Shown: positions 20,952 to 32,125, counted from the stretch's first letter. The stretch: 64,000 nucleotides of DNA from Euborellia annulipes (GCA_023213315.1 JAKCPI010005303.1:27184-91183); one strand, 5' to 3'. Translations and numbers: made by a program. The notes: generated by a model from the letters alone, not told the origin.

Positions 20952-21796
20952 AGTTCCTTCATGCTTAAAATTGAACACACATAGGCAAGAGAATGTAAAA
21001 AAAAAAAAAAATATGGGGGGGGGGCGTGAGATATTTATTTGGTTTCCAACGGGGCCGCGACTCAAAAAGTTTAACAAGCACTGAACTAAAGGTCTAAAGG
21101 GAAGGATTTTATTATTTAATATATTTATGAGAAATAAGCATCTCTTTGATTGAAGACAAAAAATATTTTGAAATTTTATTTTTTCTCAAAGGATTGAATT
21201 CTTTAAAGATAAATATGCAGTCTTTTATTCTTATAGTTAAATAAAGTTTCGAATAAAATTTTATAAAAGCATAAAAAGATGAAATCAATCAATTAGTCAA
21301 TAATTTCAAATGATGGGAGAGCATCAATTTGTTTTTTCAAATTCGATCTGCGCCCAGAGTGCAGCCAGGGAGCCTCGCTTCACTCTCGTCTAGGCTTTTC
21401 TTCTCGCGCACATTCGCTTTTCAAAAAATCTCTCTATCTCTCTTATTTTTGGTTGGATTTGTGGAAAAATGCAAAACTGGTCTTTTCAATCAATTATAAA
21501 GCTATAGACATTTTTTTATTTAACTACGACCACATAAAATGGGGGTTTATTTATTGCCTTTTACATCTTCAAATTTTAACTGCCTCTTCTAATTATTCTA
21601 ATTTATTGTTTTTTAATTAAATAAACACATTTAGGCCTTGATATTGATTGAATAACTTAGTATATAAAATATTCAAGCAAAAACAATGGAATTTTAGTCT
21701 CAAAACGTTCTGGAAATGATTAAAAATCGATTTTCCAAATTTATTTTGACATATTAATTTTCACTTTCTCTTAAAAAATCAATTATTTTTTGATGC
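20952..21796 (-). repeat. Segment of the 0.85-kb inverted duplication, copy 2
   Basis: Reverse complement of 6781-7634. The edge at 20953-20996 is an HPE deletion derivative in which TTAAAATTGAACACACATAG runs straight into the terminal AGAGAATGTAAAA. This is followed by the hAT-like end with GTGAGATATTTATTTGG. Confidence 0.75.
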
Positions 21797-21833
21797 TGTT
21801 CTCATTTTGTTTTCAAAATTGTTTGAAGACCAC
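21762..21833 (-). mobile_element. HPE internal fragment
   Basis: AAATCAATTATTTTTTGATGC and TTGTTTGAAGACCACC, reverse-strand HPE core. Confidence 0.5.
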
Positions 21834-21899
21834 CATAGGCGTAACTAGAGAATTTGGCTGGGGGAAGGGCCATGGGACCAGCTATCCTCCGGCGGGCCT
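21834..21899 (-). mobile_element. hAT-like MITE E, truncated copy
   Basis: ATAGGCGTAACTAGAGAATT start, then GGACCAGCTATCCTCCGG, in reverse relative to other E copies. Confidence 0.6.
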
Positions 21900-21907
21900 G
21901 AAATTCT

Positions 21908-21983
21908 GGATCGAATTTTGGACATGAATCCAATACTTTCTCTCTATATATATATTACATATATACATAAGTAAGAGAAAGTA
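21908..21983 (+). mobile_element. HPE 3' fragment
   Basis: GACATGAATCCAATACTTTC and terminal hairpin ending AGTAAGAGAAAGTA. Confidence 0.65.
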
Positions 21984-22848
21984 AAAATTCTACTTGATTT
22001 ATTCATTTATTTTATTTCTAAATTATAATGCTCAATTATACTGTGCTATAATCAGAAAGGTTAAGCTTTCTATTCTTGATTGCATTTCACTGAATTAGAT
22101 CCATACAGTGGCTGTTGTTGTTGTTGTTGTTGTTCCGTTTGGGCCTTTGGGGATGAGCAAGTGGATGAGGTTGAACCTAACATGGTAACAAGCCTAAACT
22201 ATATGTTATACTGATGCCCCCCCCCACCCACCCCCACAAACTCGCTCTCTCTCCCTCCAAGGCATTTAATAATACCCCTGGCGGCAACTTTACTAATATA
22301 ATCCGATATATTATATTCAATGGAGTTATTAAGTGGAAAGGTATCTTTAAATATTTGATAGCCCGCCTTCAGCGGTCCGCGGATATTAAAATGGGAAACT
22401 TATCTAAAAATAATAATTAAATATTTAAAAACAAGGGCGTTTTTTAAATCTTTTTTGAATTTTAGACTCCATCCTTGGCCAATATAATTTCTAATAGACG
22501 AAACAGCGCAAGAATATATCATAGAAGCCGTACAACCAGAGGTTTACTTTGCTTAAAAAACTTTTTGATTTTATACAAGTATACTTCTACAATATAATAT
22601 GAATATCGCTCAGGACGAGAAGCGAATCACTACTCCAACTTAAAAAAAGACCTCTGCTTCTGTTTCTAGCCTAAGGGAACTTTTGTATTTAATAATAGAC
22701 CAATTTTATAGCGCCGAGGTGTTTTGTTTAAGGACTGTTTTGTTAAGTACATCCTGGTTGATGTCCTCCACATCACACTCATTGATATTCACAGCCACAT
22801 CCCACATCAATTGTATATAGGTCTAGTTATATTTTATATTTAAAAAAA
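21984..22848. other. Unassigned DNA
   Basis: (TTG)n at about 22111-22132 and a 68-codon frame (22214-22420) of no recognisable family. The segment near 22750-22800 (GATGTCCTCCACATCACACT) resembles 13998-14018 beside the Penelope-like remnant. Confidence 0.4.
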
Positions 22849-22989
22849 TCTGGTGTGACTGGTCGCACAGCACACAACTTTCTCTTACACTTCAATAAGA
22901 ACACCGTGCTTGCACACCAGATATTTTGTGTGTCAACATGTATTTAGTTTCCAACAGTACGGTACATTCGATTTTCAAGATGTAAAATG
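22849..22989 (+). mobile_element. HPE 5' fragment cut by SINE-A
   Basis: Degenerate hairpin, then GTACGGTACATTCGATTTTC, interrupted at GATGTAAAATG by the SINE-A head. Confidence 0.7.
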
Positions 22990-23155
22990 GCCCTCGGGGC
23001 TTGGTGTAGAGGTTAGCGTGCTAACCTCGTATACCAAACGTCGCGGGTTCGGACCCCAGGCAGTGCGATCATTTTATTTAAGACAATTGGATACCAAATG
23101 GCTTAAATAAGAATGCCTGGACCTGTATATTAAATCAATAACGGATACAAAAAAA
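22990..23155 (+). mobile_element. SINE-A, 3'-truncated
   Basis: Full tRNA-like head (CTTGGTGTAGAGGTTAGC, GGGTTCGGACCCC) and internal hairpin, ending after AATAACGGATA in a short A-run without the GTGAGT tail. Confidence 0.75.
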
Positions 23156-23160
23156 ATTAA

Positions 23161-23741
23161 ACCAACTTCTTACCTTCGGTAATCGAAAGTTGTGTTTGTG
23201 CTTGTCACACCAGATTTGGTCGACATGTATTTAGTTTGACAGTAGGGTCAATTGAATTAGATGTAAAATTTAAAGTATGGGAAAATATTATATTTTGTTA
23301 CCATGAACATCTATCTCCCTATGAAATACAAGAGTAAAGTGGTCTTCAAAAATTTTGAGAGCAAAATCAGAATATAATTTGAAAGAGTACTAAAAAATAA
23401 ATGATTTTTGAATTTTAATCAAAATCGTTAGAGGAATTTGAGAAAACGAAAAAAACTGAAAAAGTACATCAGAAAGTATTAGTATCTTGGTCGATTTTGA
23501 TTAAAAGTTATTTTCGCCCAGGAGAGTGAACTTAAATATAAAATTTCAACCTCCAGCTCAATTCCTTCATGTTAAAATTGACACACAAACACACAACACA
23601 CACAAACACAAAAGAAGACATGTCGAAAACACTTTTTGGATTCAGGGAACCTCAAAACGGAAGATCCATCAAAATCTCGACATCGAATTTTTGAATGAAT
23701 CAAATTCTCATATATATTAATATATAATAGGAGAGAAAGTA
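23161..23741 (+). mobile_element. HPE copy rich in small deletions
   Basis: Spans the hairpin to the 3' end (GGAGAGAAAGTA) but has dozens of 1-3 base deletions relative to its sisters and comparatively few substitutions. Either an old copy in a deletion-prone site or residual long-read errors. Confidence 0.75.
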
Positions 23742-23748
23742 AAAAAAT

Positions 23749-24218
23749 GTAAAATGAAAATATTTATATTTTGTTACCATAGCAACCATTTCTCCTATTT
23801 TTTCTATGAAGTACAAGAGTTAAGTGAGCTTCAGAAGATTTCAATTACAAAATGAGAATACAGGGGCGTATAAAGAAATTTTTTTCGGGGGGGGGGACCT
23901 GAACTCAAAAATTTTTTACGGAAATGTTTTTTTTTTTAAGAAACTAAATTTTTTTTCAAACGAAATTTTTTGCGGAACATTTTTTCTTATGCGGAACCAA
24001 AGTTTTCCATCTTGCGGAAAAATTTGTTGCGCTGATGTCTGTATATCCCTATATATGTATATGTGTTTGGGAAATTTCGGGGGGGGGGCGGGTCCCCTCG
24101 GCCCCCCCTTATATACGCTCCTGTGAGAATATATATATTTTAAAGAGAAGATTTTTGAATTAAAAAAAAAATCGTTGGAGCGAATTTAGAGAGACACTAT
24201 ATAGGGTAAGAGAAAGTA
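23749..24218 (+). mobile_element. HPE copy split by a hAT-like MITE
   Basis: HPE sequence 23749-23860 (GTTACCATAGCAACC) resumes at 24124 (TTTTAAAGAGAAG) and ends at a shortened terminal hairpin GGGTAAGAGAAAGTA. The MITE 23861-24123 sits between. Confidence 0.8.
23861..24123 (+). mobile_element. hAT-like MITE with 8-bp duplication
   Basis: 263 bp; ends CAGGGGCGTATAAAGAAA and CCTTATATACGCTCCTG; perfect duplication TGAGAATA (23853-23860, 24124-24131). The interior is G-run and AT-rich blocks such as GCGGAACCAAAG. Confidence 0.87.
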
Positions 24219-24287
24219 AAAAAAAAATATAAAATGTAAGTTTGAAATCAAGAAGTTAATTTATTATAGGCCTATTAAAACCATTTT

Positions 24288-24347
24288 TACTTTCATTTAC
24301 CCTATATATGAAATATATAGGGCCTATAGAGAGAAAGTATTGAGATC
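24288..24347 (-). mobile_element. HPE 3' hairpin fragment
   Basis: TACTTTCATTTACCC, central ATATATGAAATATAT, then AGAGAGAAAGTATTG. Confidence 0.5.
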
Positions 24348-24716
24348 TTTTTTAATTGAGACGATGTTTTCAGTTCGGGGAATATAATGATATAATTTTA
24401 ATTTTATTGTTTTTTTTTATTGCTTCTCAGAATTCGATTGTTTGACTTGCAGACGGCAAACCGGTTTTGTGCCCAAAACAGATGATTTTCTCTCTCACTT
24501 GCACTCACAGTTTTCCCTCTCTTTCTATATTGATTTTTTTAAATGTTAGTTCCATAAATGATTCTTTGTTTTGAATGCCCTGTTAAATAAAAATAAAAAA
24601 GAGAGTCAAGATATGTTGATATTAAAATCAAGAGATTATTTAATTAAACTTATTTATTAAATGCAATCAGATTCTCTTCTACTATCTACTTTTCTTAAAA
24701 TAATTTTATATATTAT
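24348..24716. other. Unassigned DNA
   Basis: Nothing recognised. Confidence 0.5.
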
Positions 24717-24878
24717 AATTTTTTTTGTCAATTGTGCAAATAACATTAAATATAAATTTTTTTAGGACATATTTCATAAAAAATACTATTAATTATAGCA
24801 TTTGAAACAATATTCCGTGCTTAAATCAATTTTTAATTTTTTTTTGGCGCTTGACACACTAATGCATAACAGGGTCCA
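24717..24878 (+). mobile_element. Element K, truncated copy
   Basis: Right half with GGCGCTTGACACACTAATGC and end AACAGGGTCCA. Left terminus absent. Confidence 0.65.
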
Positions 24879-24955
24879 TATAGGAAAGAAATGGTTGCCA
24901 TGGTAACAGAATATAAATATTTTCCCATGTTTAAACATTTTACATCTTGAAATTA
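24879..24955 (-). mobile_element. HPE internal fragment
   Basis: GGTTGCCATGGTAACAGAAT and TTTTACATCTTGAAAT; reverse HPE core carrying the X-box. Confidence 0.6.
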
Positions 24956-25004
24956 TTTTTATAAAAAATTGCATCCTTAAACACTCCTTTGGTAATCACG
25001 TTTA

Positions 25005-25051
25005 ATTACTTTATTAACCATGGTGAATGTGTGTGTGAGTGAGAGAGGCCA

Positions 25052-25082
<31 letters not shown>

Positions 25083-25797
25083 GTGCGTTGGTGTGTGGTG
25101 CTCTCTAGGCATCGAACTAACCAGTTGGGGCCAGTTCGAGGCCGGCATGATCGCGCTCTTTTATTTGTCACTCGGTTCCGTGTTCTTTTTACCCTTTCGT
25201 TATTATTTAAATAGTGTTTATTTATTTGTGTTATTCATTTAGTTATATAATAATTCGTTATAGTTTTATTTTTATGTGTGTTGTGAATTCAAAGTGATTT
25301 TCCTGCATCTGACGACCTGGGCCTGTCTGGCTGCCAATTCAACGTTTAAAGGTAGAATTTATTTAATTTCTTGAAAAATATTTAATTATTTTCACTTGTT
25401 TTTACGTTTATATTAATTATAATAATCAAATTTTAATGTTAAATGTGATGAAAAAATGACAGGTGAGGTTAGTAATCTATTTAAAAAAATTATTTTTTTT
25501 TATATTTGTTCTTAAAAATGATTTGATTATCAAACATTAATAATCCCAGACATATTATCAATTAAATAATAATGCCTAAATGCTCAAACTCGGGTTGATT
25601 AAACAGATTTCCAAGTGTTTTGTGTGTCATTTTTTTCATCTTCATGAAATCAGCTGTTGAAATCTAAATGTATTTGATTCAGCACAAAATTGAGAAGTTT
25701 TTTTGACAATTTTCATTACGTTTCTATTCCAATTAGTTAATAATTAAGATAAAATATATATTGGATCTCTTAGGAAATTGTGTCATTTCTATTTTGA
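25005..25797 (+). repeat. Dispersed repeat L, copy 2
   Basis: Inverted relative to 3299-4040. GTGTGTGTGTGGGTGGG region, CCAGTTCGAGGCCGGC, CATCTGACGACCTGGGCC, ATGAAATCAGCTGTTGAAAT and ATCTCTTAGGAAATTG are shared. It directly abuts the Penelope-like arm at 25798. Confidence 0.65.
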
Positions 25798-26533
25798 TTT
25801 TTTGTTATTTCGGTATGCCTAACGCAAACCATCCTCAGGGCATCAAATTATACGAGTGTGGAGCTTTTGACAAACTTATAAAATGCATTCGAAGCCATTC
25901 TGGGACATCATCTGATAAGCAAGTCACTGAGGGAAAAATAATATCTATGTATATATATCATACAATTATTTGTGTATGATTCAAAACAATTTCTCAGAGT
26001 GACCCTCTAAGCCAGGGGTTCCCAACCGATGTGCCCCGGCCCCCCAGGGGGCGCGGGGATGCCTCTGGGGGGTCCCGAGATATTTTTAAAAAAAAAAAAA
26101 AAAAAAAAAGGAGAAAAAAATATAGATTTGTCCAAAAAAGAGTTAAAAATTTTTTCCACCAAGGGAAAAAATTTGCCCCAGGGGGGGGAAATATTTAGGT
26201 TTTGAAGGGGGAAGGAAAGGAGGGGGGGCGGTGTTTGTGTATTATCTTTCCCACCCCTTCTTTGGGGGTGGGGGACGACCAAAAGGGTGGGGGAGGCTGC
26301 TCCTAATAGTGTATTAGAACCCCTAGCGGGTCACTCTGAGAAATTGTTTTGAATCATTCACAAATAATTGTATTATATATACATAGATATTATTTTTCCC
26401 TCAGTGACTTGCTTATCAGATGTTGTCCCTGAATGGCTTCGAATGCATTTTATAAGTTTGTCAAAACGCTCCACACTCGTATAATTTGATGCCCTGAGGA
26501 TGGTTTGCGTTAGGCATACCGAAATATCTGCAA
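25798..26533. mobile_element. Penelope-like inverted arms enclosing a hAT-like MITE
   Basis: Arms of about 207 bp (25798-26004 and 26326-26533) are inverted copies sharing AGTGACTTGCTTATCAGATG and TTTGATGCCCTGAGGATGG. Each carries CTGAGGA, a GGTTTGC/GCATACC stem with one mismatch and GAAA (25808-25838 minus, 26494-26526 plus). The sequence after GAAA is not ACGTC, so the ribozyme reading is weaker here. Confidence 0.5.
26013..26299 (+). mobile_element. hAT-like MITE, type GTTCCCAACC
   Basis: Starts CAGGGGTTCCCAACCGATG and ends AAAGGGTGGGGGAGGCTG. Flanks CTCTAAGC and CTCCTAAT are an imperfect 8-bp duplication. Related to the intact copy at 57812-58090. Confidence 0.65.
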
Positions 26534-26639
26534 ATAAATTATTTTAAAGTGGAAAGCAGTCGCTGGTTATTTTTTTTTCTCCATAACTTTCTTTATTCCA
26601 TTTATCGAATGAAAATAGTTTATTTTGATTTTTCTTCCA

Positions 26640-27045
26640 TTAATTAAAGCATCTAACTATCTATATCTATCTACTAAAGTTATAGAAATATTTATTTACT
26701 TTATTTTCAAGCGTGTTTATTTTCACATACCGCCCACACTATCTCTGAATTTATTCACATGTGATTATTTCGTTGTTTAAATAAAATCAAACTTTTATGA
26801 TTCTAGGCTTGAAAATTCCTTTCTTCTTGGATTAATAAAAAAACAAGGAAATTATCACATGCAGCATCCTTCAATTTTGTCTCTTTCTACACGACTTTCT
26901 TTATATATACATGTTGTATATATAAAATCATTTTTCTTTGTTCACAAATTATTTGACTCTGGCGATACTAGAATCATTAAAGATAGTCCGCGGCTCGCGG
27001 GATTTTGTTATGGAAAGGAAGGCTTGAAATCTTTGATGTAGGAGA
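26640..27045 (+). repeat. Dispersed repeat H, copy 2
   Basis: Inverted relative to 1822-2232: ATCTATCTACTAAAGTTATA, TTCACATACCGCCCAC, CATGCAGCATCCTTCAAT and GGCTTGAAATCTTTGA. A 60-codon frame inside (26859-27041) is incidental. Confidence 0.65.
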
Positions 27046-27104
27046 GGAATAGAGGCTCAATTAGTGGCTATATCCTCTTTCTTTCCAAACATATAAACAC
27101 AAAA

Positions 27105-27172
27105 TCTGGTGTGACTGGTTGCACGGCAGATTTTTTTGTATCGAAATATAAATTCAATTTCTGCCGATATAC
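27105..27172 (+). mobile_element. HPE 5' fragment
   Basis: TCTGGTGTGACTGGTTGCAC with the hairpin mostly deleted, stopping at CCGATATACTG before the SINE-A poly(T). Confidence 0.55.
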
Positions 27173-27175
27173 TGT

Positions 27176-27585
27176 TTTTTTTTTTTTTAAACACTCACAC
27201 TTTTCACTTTTTCCCATTCACACTAACATTGACACACACATACAGTCTTTTTGAGACTATTTAAGACTTTATACCAGTGGTTTTCAAACTTTATGTTGGA
27301 ACGCCTCCCTTAAAAATATTAATCGTATGTCTCCTCCCCCCCCCCTCAATTTTATAAAATAATACAAAAACAAAAATTTTTCAAGTTAAAAATATAAATT
27401 TATACAAAAATAGTTTTTTAATTTATTCTTTTTTATAAAATTAGCACTCGTTTGGAAAATTGCTCGTTGTGGCTAATATTCGCGCCTCCCTTAGACTAGT
27501 TCGCGCCTCCCTTGGGAGGGGCGCCTCATAGTTTGGAAAACGCTGTTTTATAACCGTTATTATGAATATATATATATTGGGGGAG
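27176..27585 (-). mobile_element. SINE-A tail split by MITE M
   Basis: Reverse SINE-A: poly(T), ACACTCACACTTTTC, CAGTCTTTTTGAG; after the M insertion AACCGTTATTATGAATAT continues it. The head is missing. Confidence 0.65.
27275..27545 (+). mobile_element. hAT-like MITE M, complete
   Basis: 271 bp; CAGTGGTTTTCAAACTTTAT at the start and CATAGTTTGGAAAACGCTG at the end. Flanks CTTTATAC and TTTTATAA agree at 6 of 8 positions. Interior GCGCCTCCC repeats. Confidence 0.75.
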
Positions 27586-27589
27586 GGGG

Positions 27590-27745
27590 AGGCTCGCTGG
27601 TGTAGCGGGGTAGGGTGTCGGCTTTCTACAAAGAGGATAATGTTCAAACCCTGGGCGTGCGGGATTTTTCATTAAATAAAAATATTTATTTAAAGTAAAC
27701 AAATCCTAAAGCAAGCACTGGATTGGAATATTGGATCTATGGACA
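27590..27745 (+). mobile_element. SINE-B, second copy
   Basis: A-box-like GGTGTAGCGGGGTAGG and B-box-like GTTCAAACCCTGGGCG, then GTGCGGGATTTTT and AT-rich body. Ends GCAAGCACTGGATTGGAAT. Confidence 0.65.
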
Positions 27746-27760
27746 CTATCTTTGCCTTTT

Positions 27761-28220
27761 TACTTTCTCTTACCTTTAATACTGTTATGTTAATATAAAG
27801 AGAGAGAAAGTATTGGATTCATGTCAAAAATTCGATGTCGAGATTTTGATGGATTTACACGTTTTGAGGTCCCCTGAATTCAAAAAAGTGGTTTTCGCGA
27901 CATGGCTTGTCTGTCGATGTGTGTCTGTGAACAAAATATCTAAGAACGAAAAGAGCTAGGAGATTGAAATTTTATATTTAAGTTAGGCACTCCCCTGGGA
28001 CGAGACACGAAGCTTTTGAACAAAATCGGCCTAAAAGTACTAGTACTTTACTAATGTACTTTTTCAGATTTTTTTTGATTTTCTCAGAATTCGATTTAAC
28101 TATTTTGATTAAAATTCAAAAATCAAATAATTTTTAGATTTTCTTTAAAATGTATATTCTCATTTTGCCTTGAAAATTCTTTGAAGCACACTTTACTCTT
28201 GTGTTTCTAGGAAACATAAT
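27761..28220 (-). mobile_element. HPE, reverse, 5' truncated
   Basis: Terminal hairpin through CTTGTGTTTCTAGG; runs directly into a second reverse HPE at 28221. The HPE tail lacks most of the CA tract. Confidence 0.8.
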
Positions 28221-28613
28221 AAGCTTTTAATCAAAATCGGCAGAGTACTAGTACTTTACTGATGTACTTTTTCAGTTTTTTTTGAATTTTCTCAAAATTC
28301 GCTCTAACGATTTTGATTAAAATTCAAAAATCAATTATTTTAGATGCTCTTTCAAATGTATATTCTCGTTTTGCTCTCAAAATTGTTTGAACACACTTTA
28401 CTCTTGTGCTTCATAGGAAGATAGGAGAAATGGTTGCCATAGTAACAAAATATAAATATTTTTCTCTGTTTATAAATTTTATATCTTGAATTCTAATATA
28501 TCGGCGGAAATTAAATATATCTCGACACAAAAAATCTGGCGGGACAAGCACAGAACACTTCCCTTAGCAAAGGTAAGAGACAGCTGTGTGTGCTCTGCGA
28601 CCAATCACACCAA
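28221..28613 (-). mobile_element. HPE, reverse, 3' truncated
   Basis: Begins at AAGCTTTTAATCAAAATCGG and extends to the 5' hairpin, which has diverged (TCACACCAAA). X-box-like GTTGCCATAGTAAC present. Confidence 0.8.
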
Positions 28614-29365
28614 ATGTTATTGTTTTTTGTGTTATTTATTTAAAAAAAAAATAAAACATGTTTTGGGGAACTCTGAATATAATAAAAAAAAAAAATTTTA
28701 AACTTTGCGGTTATAATTAACATTGCTCGGTCTATTACATACAACAATTTTTATAAAATTAACAAATTTCTCTCTAACTCTAATATTAAAAATTAAATGG
28801 TACTGCAATAAAAATAAAAAAAAAAACTTATATTATTTTGTTAACCACAAACTTTTTTATGATCAATTAAAAGAAAGAACAAAAAAAAGAGGTTTTGGTG
28901 TTAATCTGGATTTATTTTTGTGACTCGTTCAGTTCAGGGTTTAAATAGAATGGTGCAAATAGAAACAAACATGGTGGGATTCAAATTCAAACAAGGAATA
29001 CATACAAATAGACAGACAGACAGACAGACATTCGAATAAACAAACGCCCAGAGGTATTAAAGAGATGGGTAGCTACCCCGAACTTGTGTTAACTAATGAA
29101 CCCCTTAATACGTACACACTCCTATAGAGTGACTGAATAATGAATTTCATAAGTGACTCCCCCTCTAAGAAGTTTGCATCTCTCATCCCCCCTCCTACTT
29201 ATTCAACTCTATATTTATCTACCTGAGGCAATTCAATTCACAAAGGCACAACTTAAACCAGCTTATTATAATAATTCTTCTCTATTTCTCTATAATTTAT
29301 TCACAATTTAAATTTTATTCATATGGCAACGCTAGGGACTATGGATTACCCAAGGGCGGTACAAG
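28614..29365. other. Unassigned DNA
   Basis: A-runs, a (CAGA)n patch near 29009-29030 and short frames without a recognisable family. Confidence 0.45.
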
Positions 29366-29545
29366 GAATATTTATTTATATTTTGTTTATATGGTAACCA
29401 TTTCACTGATAAGAATCCTATGCAGTTCAGGAGTAAAGTGGTCTTCAAACAATTTTGAGAGCAAAATGAGAATATACATTTAAAAGAGCATCTAAAAAAT
29501 AATTGATTTATGAATTTTTAATCAAAATCGTTGGAACGATTTTTG
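29366..29545 (+). mobile_element. HPE internal fragment
   Basis: TATTTTGTTTATATGGTAACC to ATCAAAATCGTTGGAACG, followed by GACGTTTCGGCC, a Penelope-like core remnant (29556-29580). Confidence 0.65.
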
Positions 29546-29728
29546 ACGATTTTGACGTTTCGGCCTTCTTAAGAGCCGGAAACAAGAATAAATGAAATTT
29601 GTAATTTTGAATGAAAAATGACAATTTTAATTTTGAAATTAAAATTTCATTTATTCTCGCTTGCGGCCCTGATTTGCCAAAACACATCCTAATCCAATGA
29701 ATAATTTCAGAGATATAAGAAAAAAAAT

Positions 29729-30641
29729 CTGGTATGACTGTTCGCACAGCACACAACTTTCTCTTACCTTTGGTAATCGAAAGTTGTGTTCTGTGCTTTG
29801 TATGTCAGATTTTTCGTGTCGATATATTTTTAGTTTCGAGCGATATTTTTTTTTTTTTTTTTTAAACATTCACACTTTTTTCTCATTCACACTCACACTT
29901 ACACTCACATTCACTCAGTCTTTTCGGGGCAACTCAGGCCATATAAGACTTTTACGATAACCGTTATTGATTTAATAATATACATATATGGGATTCAGGC
30001 ATTCTTATTTAAGCCATTTGGTATCCAACTGGCTTAAATAAAGTCATCGGACTGCCTGGGGTCCGAACCCAAACGTCGCGTTTGGTATATGAGGTTAGCA
30101 CGCTAACCTCTATATAGACCAAACCCCGAGGGCAAGATGTAAAATTTATAAACATGGGAAAATATTTATATTTTGTTACCATGGCAACCATTTCTCCTAT
30201 CTTTCCTATGAAGCACAAGAGTAAAGTGTGATTCAAACAATTTTGAGAGAAAAATGAGAATATATAAAAGGGCATCTAAAAAATAATTGATTTTTGGATT
30301 TTAATCAAAATCGTTGGAGGGAATTTTGCGAAAATCGAAAAAAAAAAAAACTGAAAAATTACATCAGTAAAGTATTAGTACTCTTTGGGTAATTTTGTTC
30401 AAAAGCTTCGTGTCACGTCCCAGGGGGGTGCCTAACTTAAATATAAAATTTCATCCTCCTAGCTCTTTCCGTTCTTGAGATACTTCGTTCACAGACAGAC
30501 CATGTCGCAAAAATCACTTTTTGGATTCAGGGGACCTCAAAACGTGTATATCCATCAAAATCTCGACATTTAATTTTTGACATGAATCCAATACTTTCTC
30601 TCTATATATATATTACATACATACATAGGTAAGAGAAAGTA
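29729..30641 (+). mobile_element. HPE, full length apart from a SINE-A insertion
   Basis: 5' hairpin at 29729, interrupted at 29846-30133, resumes with AAGATGTAAAATTTATAAAC, X-box at 30175-30188, and ends at AGGTAAGAGAAAGTA. Some HPE bases at the insertion point are missing. Confidence 0.85.
29846..30133 (-). mobile_element. SINE-A inside HPE
   Basis: Reverse copy with poly(T), ACACTCACACTTACACTC, internal hairpin, B box region GGTCCGAACCC (with a small duplication) and the GGGC end. No clean duplication. Confidence 0.8.
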
Positions 30642-31450
30642 AAAAAATGTAATCAAGTTTATTATATAAACAAAAAAAAAAAAAAAATTCTAACAAAAGG
30701 TTTTTATGAAACAAAAAAAAAAAAAAAAAAGCCTGGTGATTTTTAAATAATTAATATCATCTCACGAGTAATGAGATTTTGACCGACCAAAAGGGCTTGC
30801 TTGTCTTGTGTTAGTGCCACCACCACCACCAGCAGCAGCATCTAATACATAAAAATATCTCTATAGAGAGTGTATCCTATCCCATGTGTACTATACAATG
30901 TGTACAATGTTCGTGTGCGTGTGTGGGGAGATCAGTTTCCAGGCCATTACGCCCTCCGCCTTTATCCGCCCTCCCAAGCCCCCTTTTGATTAAAACCTCT
31001 CGTATATTACCTTAACCGAGTGGGTTTTTCTGCCTTAAAAAAAAAAAAAATAAATATACCATCTATTACATTGGGGTTATTATTTTAAAGAATAAAAAAA
31101 CGTTAGCTTTTTATTTTTAAAAATTCAATAAGTCACACAATTTATTCAAATTGGTTAAAAAAAACTAATTTGCCTTTAAAAAAACGAAAGAAAGTTAACG
31201 AGAGATTGATAGAATTATAACAAATCAATTTAAGTGGCTGTGTTGTTGTTGTTTGCTTGAATTAAAATAATAACAAGTTGTTGTTGTTGTTTTAAAATGG
31301 TTGGTTGTTGCTTGCTGCCTGTTTTTTTAATGGAAAACATAATCAGATTTCAATTTTATTCGAACCGAGATATCGTCTTATAAAAAAAATGAAATTATTG
31401 TCATCAAATAATAATATAGTCGTTAAAAAAAAAAGAGGAGAATGAAAAAA
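30642..31450. other. Unassigned DNA with simple repeats
   Basis: A-runs, CACCACCACCACCAGCAGCAG near 30811-30840, TTG repeats near 31240-31290. No gene. Confidence 0.5.
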
Positions 31451-31498
31451 TCTGGTGTGACTGGTTGCAAAGCACGTAACTTTCTCGTACCTTCGGTC
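31451..31498 (+). mobile_element. HPE 5' fragment
   Basis: TCTGGTGTGACTGGTTGC to CGTACCTTCGGT, cut by a hAT-like R element beginning CAGCGGCGTAAC. Confidence 0.6.
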
Positions 31499-32040
31499 AG
31501 CGGCGTAACTAAAAGTAGGACGGGGGGGGGGCGAAGCTCAACTGGGACGACGCACAGTGGGCTGAAATCGAAAAAAAAAGCGGCCAAAATTATTTACAGT
31601 ATATTGCTTTTTTTTTTTACTTACAAAAAAAATTTATTTAAAAATAAATAACTGAAATAGAAGAAAAACAAAAATATTTTCAGAAAGAAGATTAATTTAT
31701 CTATGATTCAAAAAAAAATTCCTTAAAATTGGATCAATATTAATTAATACATGAAAAAAAAAAATTTCGAATATCGACTTAAAACGCAAAGAAAAGTTAG
31801 TAAGTTTTCTTGCCCACTTTGGCGCTTTATAACTCGGGTTTGGGTTGGGGAAAAAAAAAATGAATTATTGTTCTGAGGTCTACATATAGTCTATTATTGA
31901 TGTGCAAAACGTTGTTTTTATATTTTGAAGTTCATTTTTTCGAATTATGGCCGCTTTTTTCCTATTTCAGCCCACTGTCCGACGTTTTTCGTTCGTTTGA
32001 CCTTTTTTTTAGTCTTTTCCATTTTTCTCGGTATTCCCTT
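31498..32040 (+). mobile_element. hAT-like element R interrupted by element Q
   Basis: R starts CAGCGGCGTAACTA and GAAGCTCAACTGGGACG. After the 424-bp insertion Q it continues CGACGTTTTTCGTTCG. R relatives lie at 42486-42600 and 56470-56555. Q (31555-31978) has ends CAGTGGGCTGAAAT and ATTTCAGCCCACTG enclosing GCGGCC-containing arms. Confidence 0.55.
31555..31978 (+). mobile_element. Element Q, MITE with 14-bp ends
   Basis: 424 bp with terminal inverted repeats CAGTGGGCTGAAAT/ATTTCAGCCCACTG, extended by AAGCGGCCAAAAT versus ATGGCCGCTT. Target duplication not clean. Interior AT-rich. Confidence 0.65.
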
Positions 32041-32125
32041 CACCGATTTCTTTCAAATCTTAAATATTTACTATTCGCGGTATAGAAAACAAATTTAGAA
32101 AGGTCACTTTGGGAACTCTTGGGTC

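Noticed and set aside
22111..22132. (TTG)n as coding polyglutamine
   Set aside because: No open frame extends beyond the microsatellite.
29556..29580. Complete hammerhead motif
   Set aside because: Only GACGTTTCGGCC remains and the CUGANGA box is missing.
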